Positions 1-8,781 of a DNA stretch of 64,000 nucleotides are shown piece after piece. A program made the position numbers and the translations under genes. Each line of letters opens with the position of its first letter. Position 1 is the stretch's first letter. The notes beneath the pieces were generated by a model. It was not told the origin of the DNA, did not search any database, and was given only the letters and a program-made list of their open reading frames with translations. The DNA comes from Clonostachys chloroleuca. Taxonomy: Eukaryota; Ascomycota; Sordariomycetes; Hypocreales; Bionectriaceae. The DNA is taken from positions 3,100,001 through 3,164,000 of the forward strand of contig JBANAY010000004.1 of the NCBI GenBank assembly GCA_037952775.1. The letters are read 5' to 3'.

Positions 1-1139
1 AGCTCAATCGCGAGGCGAATGAGCGCAACCGCCAGCTCTGGGAGCAGTCCGCTTCCCACCAGAGCTTCCCGATCCCTCCCCCAGAGCAGTCTATCATCGT
101 GACAACAGCCAAGGACTGCTTCCCCCTGGCTGACTCCGGTTCCGATCCACACTATGAGCTCTGGCCGCCCTCGCCGATGCCGACTGACTTCTATGGGGAG
201 GGGACGGACGAGCTAACGCCGCCGCTGTGGGATTCTGCACGTAAGTATCGCAAGATCCGCCCTCGGTGTGTGAACAGCGGCTTGATCATGGGCACCATGG
301 GTGCCATGCGAGACTCGCTGCGCCGTTGCAAAGAAAAGGTCGAACAGGTCGCAAGGGAAGGCCGCCAGCTCTGGAGCGACCAGGCGTTGTTTGGCGAAGT
401 CATCGGCGACCAGGAAGCATGGCGCACATGGGTGAGGGAGCTGGCGTCGACCTGGGACGGGAGCATAGCCGAGAGCGTCAACTCAACGTCGGACGAGCAC
501 GTGCGTCGCATCGCCGAGGAGGCCCTGGGAGGGGTGCGGTTTGACTTTGGGATCGGCTTGGACTACAACTTCACCACCGCCCCCGCGACGTGCTCCGCAG
601 AGGAGGATGGGTACTTTGTTAAGTTGTCGGATGCGGCCGCCATCAAGGAGCTGTCCGAGAAAGCGGGCGTGCCCAACGGCGTTCGGGTTGAAGAAGTACC
701 ACCCGAGCTTTCGAAATCGGGACTGGAAGAGGACCGGTTCCAAAACGTCAATTGGGAGGACCAGTCACTATACACAGATTTTTTCTTCGGCATTGCTCCG
801 GTGGGCATCCACCACAACGCCTACATCGACGGTCTCAAGGCATGGCGGTTGAAAAACTGGTGGGATAAGATGTGGTTTTACCCACGACTTCGCGAGCTGG
901 TCACGGACACGCTCCAGTCCAGCCCTGACCAGCCGCGTCCTCTGGCGAGGGTGGACGATGGTGATAAACAAGTCCTCTACCAGGCGGATAAGGGCGTCCG
1001 TGTAACAAACTACAGCCCTGGGAAAGGCTCCCTTCCAGCCCGCTTTGACTCAATGGAGTGGGACGAGATCTGCCAGAAAGGCTCGAGACCATGGTACAAT
1101 GAGCTGTTTGGCGACGATAAAGGGCCCTTACGTGTGTGA
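1..1139 (+). CDS. Glycosyltransferase-like protein (lysyl-hydroxylase GT-domain type), 5'-truncated by window edge
   Basis: The frame is open from base 3 to the TGA at 1137-1139, so the gene starts left of the window and only about 378 C-terminal residues are present. No internal ATG is a credible start. Seen: a block VNSGLIMGTMGAM, then GDQEAW about 60 residues later, then VRFDFGIGLDY, and near the end GIAPVGIHHNAYIDG. This order resembles the GT domain of procollagen lysyl hydroxylase/glycosyltransferase (PLOD/LH3-type) proteins, where an LNSG block, an SDQ block, an LD block and an IHGN block follow the DxD motif. The DxD region would lie before the window. Such proteins transfer sugars from nucleotide sugars, usually in the secretory pathway, but substrate and location cannot be judged here. 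The family call is inference from motif order. It could also be a fungus-specific protein with chance resemblance. Confidence 0.5.
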   Translation, partial: LNREANERNRQLWEQSASHQSFPIPPPEQSIIVTTAKDCFPLADSGSDPHYELWPPSPMPTDFYGEGTDELTPPLWDSARKYRKIRPRCVNSGLIMGTMGAMRDSLRRCKEKVEQVAREGRQLWSDQALFGEVIGDQEAWRTWVRELASTWDGSIAESVNSTSDEHVRRIAEEALGGVRFDFGIGLDYNFTTAPATCSAEEDGYFVKLSDAAAIKELSEKAGVPNGVRVEEVPPELSKSGLEEDRFQNVNWEDQSLYTDFFFGIAPVGIHHNAYIDGLKAWRLKNWWDKMWFYPRLRELVTDTLQSSPDQPRPLARVDDGDKQVLYQADKGVRVTNYSPGKGSLPARFDSMEWDEICQKGSRPWYNELFGDDKGPLRV

Positions 1140-2688
1140 TCTCTGCCAGATCTACGCCCTTTGTCTTACTCACGTCCCTGTATAAATTCCACGATGGCAT
1201 GTATCTACAGATACCTGGCGGTTTATCGCGTATGCACAAATCCCACGGGACTGACACACACATTGTGAGCATTATCTGTCAACGACTTTACGACATCTTG
1301 AGTTCTGCACTGCGGTGTTATGAAACATCTTATTGCATCCTGGCATATTCCCAGCATGAAAATGCCAATCAGAGTATGATCTGGCAAAGCTGGATGCGGG
1401 ATGCGTTGCTTGACCTTTGAGGCTTGGCAAGTCCCGCAATGTCAGACATTTTACAATATGATGTACACGCATACATGTACTTTTGAATTGTATCCACGAA
1501 CTCCACTAGAGGTCGTCGCAATTAGATGGATGGCCTTTTGTCACGATATTAGCAGTGCTTATCACTGCATTACATATAAGCTAAATCCGAAGCACGAAAA
1601 AAAGAACGATTAAAATTAGATTGGAAACAAGTTCAACAGTAGTTCCACTTCTTGACATGGATATTACGCGTATAGGTACCTTACATTGTGATCTTCATCG
1701 CAGTAATACATGTGATTATCTGTACAGGGTAGTGGGATGGGTCTGCGCCTTGGCAGAGCTGCACCGCCGCAACTATGTAGCATCCTACGACGTTGTGATC
1801 TGATTATCTAGGAGATGTTCTAGTATGGGTACTAGAGCACAGAGAACAATTTTGCTCCCCACTCCAGCCTTCTTCCAGCCAATCACGCGACAATCGTATA
1901 ACTAGGGTGAGCTGTGTTGGAACCGAGCCTTCGTGTAATCCGATGCGATTAGTCATAATCGAGGGCGGTTTGCCCCAAATGCGCCTCCTTTCCCAGATTG
2001 GAAGAGCATTAGGCTCAAAGGAGAGGCGTACACCAAATTGCATAATTATTCCTACCGGAAGCGCCCGAACAGTATAACTCAGATGAATACAATTACACAA
2101 TTCTGCCTATCCAATGAGTGAAATCCAACAACTATTAACCTGATAAAGATCCTCATTACTTTCCAGCTACCCTATAGCCTAGAGGTATACCGTTCATCAC
2201 ATTCAGGGGCTAGTCCGCTATACCAACCTACTATAAGCCTCCGGCCTCAACAGTTGTTAATTGACACAATATAACACAGGAGCTTCTATATTTCACTTCA
2301 GCATGGAATCGAGAACGAAGCGACCATCCAGATTTAAGGCTAGATTTTAATAACATCGAGGTAAGGGTCTATGTCCTCTCAAATCATTTAACAAGGGCGC
2401 CCGACTTGCAATCCACTATAGCTCCCACTGTGCACTTGCGAGGCTTGTCACACTAAAAACAAGTCAGTTTTAATCTTAAGAGCAAGTCTCCACGTCATGA
2501 TCGTTACTAACCGGGAGGGTGGGATCGCAAAGATGGCCCCGTCGAACTACGCTGGTGGACCCATCGTGGTTTTTAACATGCTCTTCCTTTTGACAGGTGC
2601 CGCGCCCAGTAGGCTGAGTTTCACACACCTATCCTTATAGTCAGTCACTTGCCACTTAAAACCGAAAAGATTGAGCTTACGGGTGGAT
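1140..2688. other. Intergenic, no supported gene
   Basis: About 1.5 kb of moderately AT-rich sequence. The open frames are short, lack intron-consistent extensions and have no recognisable motif. I see no transposon ORF or clear repeat. It may include decayed sequence, but nothing specific can be named. Confidence 0.6.
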
Positions 2689-2991
2689 TCAAGTCAGGAA
2701 CAGCTTTAAATCCGGCCCTCTGGCCACCTTTTTTTTTGCAGGTGGAGGAGGGGTTGAGCCTTTTCCCTGCCTGCCCCCAGCGTTCCACGGCTTATTCTCT
2801 CCTACTTGTGGGTTCTTCACCGTGCCATATCTAGCCACGAGATACTCGCCTCTAGCTATAAGACTCTCTCCTCTTGCGATGAGGTCTTCGCCTCTGGCGA
2901 CGGCATCTTCCCGGGCTATAAGCCGAGCGTTGGCTGTATTGCCTGTTGCTAGTATGAAAACATACGAAGTGATAAGGGAGGAGAAACGCAT
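2689..2991 (-). CDS. Putative small secreted protein with tandem ARGE-type repeat
   Basis: Single-exon frame of 100 residues. Residues 1-22 form a classic signal peptide: Met-Arg, a hydrophobic core, then a small-residue ANA cleavage site. The next 35 residues are an imperfect 7-residue repeat of the form GE-x-LIAR (GEDLIAR, GESLIAR, GEYLVAR), preceded by two degenerate copies. The DNA shows the matching 21-nt periodicity around 2825-2930. The C-terminal half is Gly/Pro/Lys-rich with PPPP and KKK. There are no cysteines. The repeats lack KR sites for Kex2, so a pheromone-type precursor is not supported. A secreted peptide or effector-like protein is possible. I do not recognise the family. 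The signal peptide and repeat argue that it is real, but there is no independent support for expression. Confidence 0.4.
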   Translation of the reverse strand: MRFSSLITSYVFILATGNTANARLIAREDAVARGEDLIARGESLIARGEYLVARYGTVKNPQVGENKPWNAGGRQGKGSTPPPPAKKKVARGPDLKLFLT

Positions 2992-3927
2992 ATTGGAGAA
3001 AGGAGAAAGCTGGATAGCAGAAAATAGAGAGGCGTAGAAGAATGAAAAAGTATTAAGACTAATGATTTCATGATACAGATGGTAGATTCTGCTAGAACTC
3101 TTATAGATTTTGCAGTAACTAACAATATTTCATCCTCGCCGTGCTAACAGTCAGGTTAGGCAACAGACCATGGCATCGTGTAGCGAAACAAACTTTTCAG
3201 CAAAAAAATGCCAACATTGTTTTAATAAGAATGGTGACAATACATGAGTGACCTACGGATAACCGGCTAGCTTGTGGTTGCGGGCCGTGATGGATGTCGC
3301 GCTATATCCAGCTATTGCCTGCTTTGGCAAGATGGGCCGGGAGGACGCCAAATTCCCAGCATCGCCAAGCCTGTAAAAACTTGTTCAAACAGCCGCTTGA
3401 CCATTCTTAACACTAGCGTATTTTCACATCCTAAGAGGCTATGCACATTGTTGGGGGGGCGGCTGCCTTGGCTTCCATAATAGGCAATTTGGTAATATTG
3501 CGGATTGTTATATTTGTACTCTTGCGTCTTTAGATAGATCTACCAACGAACACACGGTTAGATCCTTACATTCAGCATTGATCTTGAACATGATGTTGGC
3601 TGAGCTTCAATTTATACCCCTGGGCAGCAGGGGAGAAAATGCTTCCTGGCTGAAAAGTAAGCCATTGTGGCATTGTGGAATGGGGCGGATGCCATAGCAA
3701 GTGGGTTATGAATGCCACGATCAATGGCTAGATACCCAGTAAGTTGAGACACGTCTAATTAGTCAAATGAACTATGGTCACGTATTGGTCTCATTCGTTT
3801 GACCCACTACGTACTAGATATTTAGTAAGTTGCTATTCACGCATCATTCTTCTAGATTTAGCAGCAAGGCATTTTCACTTAAGCACTTGTTATGAAATCA
3901 AGATGAGCCAACACTGAGCATATTTAT
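2992..3927. other. Intergenic, no supported gene
   Basis: About 0.9 kb between two divergently oriented genes, so it should hold the promoter of the secreted-protein gene (minus strand) and of the GNAT gene (plus strand). I see no credible coding frame and no clear regulatory motif. Confidence 0.6.
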
Positions 3928-4886
3928 ATGCTCCCCGTATCTATCAACATGCTTCTCGAACTTAGAGCAGTTGATCCCAAGGTCGACTTCCCACCCCTCA
4001 TCCAGTGCCAAGTAGATGCCTACCGCGCCCCACCCCAGAAGTATACCTACATCATGCTGCCTGTCCCCCAGGGCGAGGGCGAGGCATCTCGGGTAGCTAT
4101 TCAAGAAGCGGCCAAAAGGTTCCAGCTGTGGGACACGGACGATAGAAGCCATTGGATGAAAGTTATTGAAGTCAAAACGGGTAGGATTGTAGGAGGATCA
4201 TCATGGCGAATATATCATACGAATCCGTACAACGATACAAATGACTTGGAGGTCACATGGTTCCCTGATGATAGTTCGCGCAAGTTCGCGGACATGGCCT
4301 TAACCTGCCAGGCTATGCCGAAATACAGGGTGGCCCAAAAGGCCCACATACGTATGTATCTCGCCGGTCCTTCGCTCACCCCGAGCTCCTCGGAGATCCT
4401 GGCCAGTCTTTGGTACGAGTTAATACTGATATTCTAGACCTTCTTAATATCTTCACTCATCCTCACTACCGTCGCCAAGGTGTTGCTCAGCAAAATCTGC
4501 AATGGGGAATTGACAAAGCGGATGAGCTAGGCCTTGAGATTTTCCTAGAGGCTACACCTTCAGGGAAGCTGTTCTATGAGGCGAATGGGTTTATAGTTAT
4601 TGAAGAATTTATCGTGGCCCCTACGACAGAAAATCGAGATGATAAATGGAAGGAAATGGAGGAGAAGATAAGTGTTCTAGTCACTTTCTGGCTCATGCAT
4701 CGGCCTCTCGGTGGGAAGCATGATAACAAAAGCAAGTCAGACCCTGGGACCTATAACCCGCTGCATATTCTTCACAATACCACAAACGTCCATTACTATC
4801 CGACAATAAATAAACAAGACGTTAAACTGTATTACATCATTTTCCTACATAGCCCGCATCCAAGTATAATCTGGGGGATGGGATGA
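3928..4886 (+). CDS. GNAT-family N-acetyltransferase, two exons
   Basis: Exons 3928-4351 and 4438-4886. The 86-nt intron starts GTATGT and ends TTCTAG, and joining it restores a single frame of 290 residues. The N-terminal part carries an early core strand (KVIEVKTGRIVGGSSW). The second exon begins with the acetyl-CoA binding segment: LNIFTHPHYRRQGVAQ has the R/Q-x-x-G-V/A-x pattern of GNAT motif A, followed by a helix and LEATPSGKLFYEANGF, the usual fungal motif B. This is a stand-alone small-molecule or protein acetyltransferase of a family common in filamentous fungi; the substrate is unknown. An in-frame ATG at 3949 (MLLELRAV) matches the usual start of this family better than 3928. Fungal relatives usually end soon after the motif seen here as MHRPLGGK, so the last 45 or so residues may be read-through or a missed intron. 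Confidence 0.8.
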
Positions 4887-5099
4887 TGCACCTAAGACTT
4901 TATGGATGGCCATTTGGATTGCAAGATTAGGACATGGCCCTTGAATGCGGCTTCGAGATGTATTATGTTGGAAAATGACTGATGCCTAGCCAAAGAAGAT
5001 TCAATGGCTTGAGGCAAGTAGTATCGCCACCTTGAGTTATTGTTTACCTCAAGGCTCCAGAGCGGGTTCATTGCCTGCTGGTATGTCCTAGTCATATCC

Positions 5100-6070
5100 A
5101 TGGCCCTGTCTTGGGCCTTCAACACATGGCGGCGTTTCCGAATCACAAATGAACTCATCGCGGTGGTGGCCTACCCCATCGCCGCCAGCGCTCACCTCCT
5201 CTACCAGACCATCAGCTTCCCGTTAGCGAGGAGCCAGTACCTCGCCAACAACCTGGCCAACATTATCATGCCCGAGGTGAATGGCCCGGTTTCAGCGGGT
5301 ACCGAATCCGGGGTCTACATGCTCGACGTCTCGATGGAGGGCCGAGAGAAGATATTCCCCCTGGTCGCATCCATCAACGCGGCGTTGCGCATCGCGGACA
5401 ACTGCATCTATTTGTGTCTCGTCTCTCTGGTTCTGGTAATCCTCGCTCACCATACCCCCCGAGGTCACCGCAGTTTCCCCACCGTCGTCTCCTCGGAGTC
5501 CTGTTTGTCAGCTTATTTTGGGCATGGATCACGGAAGTGGTCCTCTTCGTCAAGCTCCTTGTCGATGCTAGCCACGGCCTGCTGCCCGTTCACTACTCAA
5601 TTCTGCATCATCTCACGTTCCCTGTGTACCTAGCCGCGGCCCTCCTGCTCGTGCCCGTGTCGCTCATGCCCATAGCCGTCGTCGTGCAGTGTCTGGTGGT
5701 GGCTTCCAAGCAACCAAGCCCATGGATGTATTTTGATCAGCTGCGTTCGGACGCCATGAAGTCATGGAGAATGTCGAAGGGGGAGGGGCGGGACACCGCC
5801 TTCCAGCTAGTCCTGGATGTTACCAAATTCACGTGCGCGGCCGTTTTCCTATACGGTGTCTTGCTGTTCTTCGAGTACACTGCATGGGTGATGTTTCCGA
5901 TGCAGATTCTGTTTCCGGATGTGAGAATATCTCTGATGGAGTTCGACCAGGCCGCAGTCCTCGCAGGGGGTGTACTAGTATTATCAAAAAAACATTTACA
6001 TGATCACAACGGCATACGTAAAGGAACACGGCAAGAGTTGATGTCAAGTCTCCTTCAGATTGCGAGCTAG
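5100..6070 (+). CDS. Six-helix membrane protein of unknown function
   Basis: Two frames are needed: 5100-5435 and 5474-6070. Bridging them by a 38-nt GT-AG intron (GTAATC...CGCAG) gives 310 residues in one frame. Thirty-eight nt is below the usual fungal intron size, so a one-base frameshift in the gene or assembly is the alternative. The product has about six hydrophobic segments: near the start, a second around residues 20-40, two flanking the junction (the second LGVLFVSLFWAWITEVV), a long one (YLAAALLLVPVSLMPIAVVV) and FLYGVLLFFEYTAWVMF. No transport or catalytic motif is recognised. The start is uncertain. ATG 5100 is the first in frame, but hydrophobic coding-like sequence continues 60 nt upstream, so an upstream exon is possible. 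Role unknown. Confidence 0.55.
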
Positions 6071-6292
6071 CCTAGATGACAAGTTATAGAAGGCACAGCA
6101 AGCCAACGATAGAGACATGTCATTATAGAATGAGAAGAGACCACAGACAAGCCAGACCAAAAATAACAACAACCTGCATGCTCGAATCTCAAAACCTGCA
6201 CCCGTTTCTCGAGGCTTCTGCACCTAATCGAGGCTTCTAGCAGATGCTATGATAATATCGGATGGGAGAATTCTTGGATTCTCTGTTTTTCT

Positions 6293-6550
6293 TCAGCAAA
6301 CATTGATGAAAGCCAGGATCTTACTCGGGTCGGTCATATCAACGTTGTGCTTTTCAAGGCGAGCATACAAGTCCCACTCCAGCCCTGCGATGATCATGTA
6401 CAGAATCTCTCTCTTGTCGAGCCCTTGATCAAGAAGTGTCATAAGGTGCTGGTACTGTCTGACCCAATGTTTCTTGACATCCGAGGGAGTTCCAGTTGAG
6501 ATAGTGGCCGGCGATGGCCGTGGGAGGTTGATCGTGACGCTGGGGTTCAT
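6293..6550 (-). CDS. Hypothetical small protein, 85 residues
   Basis: Intronless frame starting ATGAACCCC and ending TGA. It has no signal peptide, membrane helix or cysteine-rich pattern. The middle is predicted helical and amphipathic (VRQYQHLMTLLDQG, REILYMIIAGLEWDLYARLE). Third-position base use looks coding, unlike surrounding short frames. The 85 residues match nothing I recognise. It is isolated, between the membrane-protein gene and a long non-coding stretch. It may be a lineage-restricted gene, or an exon of something larger on the minus strand. Confidence 0.4.
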   Translation of the reverse strand: MNPSVTINLPRPSPATISTGTPSDVKKHWVRQYQHLMTLLDQGLDKREILYMIIAGLEWDLYARLEKHNVDMTDPSKILAFINVC

Positions 6551-7950
6551 CTTGACTTGGATGGATAGTTGAGCATATCAGAATCCTTGGATACTGGCGC
6601 GTGGATCGGTCTGTGTATTCGTTGGTTGCAAAGACTGGTAAGCTCGTTAGATTCTGATGAAATTGTTGATGATGGAAATGAAGAGGTCAATTTTCATCAC
6701 GGCATGGGCTATTTATCCTCTTTCAAATATTGGCTGAGGCCGCGAATCACAGGGCCTCGCTCATCACAGAGTTTCATAAAGTTGGTCATGGCCTAGTTTG
6801 AACATCAAGCATCAATCAACGGGACTAGCCTGAAGGCATCACCAACTGCCATCCAATTATAGATTAGCTTGCACCGGCTAAAGTTGACAAACGGAGTCGC
6901 TTGATTGAACACACCAACATCACCTAGAACGACTGACCCAGATGCACGGATGACATCCCATACTCTACAGCATGGTGGACTGGGGGAACGTGAATGCCGA
7001 TTTTGAAGTCCATGTCCTAGAGACGACCAGATAGAAGAACTTGGAAAGGGCCCGTAACGATGTAGATTACGATGCATTGCAATCTGCCGGCTTTCTCACA
7101 AGCATGTCGCGTTTCCTAATATTATCGCGTGATAGCGCAATGGCGGTAGCAGTGGAATCGAGGCCTTCCGGCTTCATATCCAAGCATTCCAAGCGTACTG
7201 ACAATGATGACGATGAACCAAAGGTGGCCGCCTGTTTGTTTGTAACGAACGCGTTTTGGGAGACGCCGATTTCCCAAAAGACGAAACCGAGAACCTCCTG
7301 GACAAACACTGAGTCAGAGCGTTGCCCTCCCCAGTCAATCAACAATCTGGTAGTTTCAGACTTGACGATGTTCCCTGAATGGAAGTTTGCCCACGCAACC
7401 ATCCAGGAATACTGTTCACGGCCCGCGCACGCGCTTGCATACCGCTGCGTGCGTGCCGTTAATGATCCGCAAAGATTGAGTTGCCTCTCGTTAGAAGTCT
7501 CAGTCGCCCTCCGTCTCACGATCGACGGTATCAGGGGGTGAGACAATTCAATAAGTTACCGAGCTAGGAAAACGGGTAGCTTGCTAGCTAGGGGCCGGGA
7601 CCAACGGCTCAACGCTTGCAGAACCAGAAGGGGACCATCAACAGCAAATGAGTATCGCATTGTGGCAACGGTTGACTCACATCCGCCTGGCATGTGGAAT
7701 CACGGAAGACGGTTGAAGAAAACATTGCGGCATCCACTCCGAACCCTCTAGGGATGCTATCCCGTTCCGCCCTTGAGATTCATTCCCAATTCTTCTATGC
7801 GTCGAGCATTCCTCACTCCTTGACTGCTCCCTCGAACGGTGGCCGCTCCCTGGGTCCCATCTAGGGAAGCTCCGAAAACGTTGGATATGCAAACGGGAAT
7901 CGGAGACGGCTCACACTGGATCGGAGACGTGTTATGATGCCTCATTTTGG
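6551..7950. other. Intergenic, no supported gene
   Basis: About 1.4 kb. Two long frames overlap on opposite strands at 7041-7546, with no motif on either, no good intron structure and mixed codon use. I treat both as chance frames. The right end is the promoter of the secreted-protein gene at 8109. Confidence 0.55.
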
Positions 7951-7958
7951 TATATAAG
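7951..7958 (+). promoter_or_regulatory. TATA box of the secreted-protein gene
   Basis: TATATAAG lies about 150 nt before the ATG at 8109. It is followed by a pyrimidine-rich then CA/AAC-rich leader (about 7970-8105), a layout typical of strongly expressed fungal genes. This is the clearest core promoter in the window. Confidence 0.6.
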
Positions 7959-8108
7959 AAGGCTCAGATCTCTCCTCCATCTCGACTTTTTGTTCATCAG
8001 CATCAATCAACTCTCAAACAACAAAGCAACAGCTTCTTCCTTCAACCTTCACTCCACACTCTTTAATCCAACTTTTTCCGAGTTCAACTCTCTTTCACCA
8101 TATTCAAA

Positions 8109-8541
8109 ATGAAGGTCTTCGCCATTGTCGCTACTCTCCTCGCTAGCTCTGCCATGGCCGCCCAGCAGGCTGCTGCTCCCAAGGCCGATGCCGCCAACGC
8201 CCCTACCTTCGGTACGAAGCCTTTCTCCGCGAGTGGTTCAAATCGCCCCTTTTGCTAACCAAGAGCTACCCCTTCTAGGCAATCTCCTCGACATCATGAG
8301 CAAGGTCGTCGAGGCCATCGGCGAGCGCGTCCCTGAGCTCCAGAGCGATGCTGCTTCCGTCAGCGCCTCCCTCGACGCCTTCAAGCAGTCCGCTGCCTCC
8401 GTCAAGGTCGGCTCCCTCGTTGGCGAGGCTGGCGCCGCTGCCTCCCCCAGTAAATGGCTTTTCGCCTCAAGAGCCGCCGCGGGTTGGGGTCTGACTGAAG
8501 AGACCCGGTTGGGATTGATGGTTCGATGTAATAGGGGATAG
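8109..8541 (+). CDS. Small secreted Ala/Ser-rich protein
   Basis: Exons 8109-8211 and 8279-8541. The 67-nt intron starts GTACGA and ends TTCTAG, with a GCTAAC branch site, and splitting there gives one frame of 121 residues. Residues 1-17 are a clear signal peptide (MKVFAIVATLLASSAMA). The mature N-terminus is AQQAAAPK. It is followed by a helical stretch without cysteines (IMSKVVEAIGERVPEL, then SVSASLDAFKQSA). The TATA box and CT/CA-rich leader suggest high expression. The C-terminus is uncertain. After AAASPS the reading becomes less regular, and a second 53-nt intron (GTAAAT...GAAGAG) would give a shorter end. I do not recognise a family; a cell-wall or surface protein or an effector are possibilities. 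It is convergent with the CYP505 gene, with 240 nt between stops. Confidence 0.75.
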
Positions 8542-8781
8542 AAGGATGGCAGTTGGTTCTTAATTGGTTCTTAGATTTCGGCCTTCTGGTTTAATGTAAA
8601 GTTTGCTAGCTTTCTCCCGGACAATAAATACTCTCTCAACAAATCTCTCGTCTTCCAATTACATGATTCGTCTCATTCTTTCGATACGCTTGAAAGCGAC
8701 TGGGTTGAATACAATATCTCGGGTATGAAACACATAAAACATCTCGCTTTTGCTCCCATATATATAACACCCTTTGAGGCG

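Noticed and set aside
7041..7546. Overlapping frames of about 160 codons on both strands
   Set aside because: Neither has a domain, signal peptide or splice-consistent extension; two opposing frames in the same interval suggest chance.
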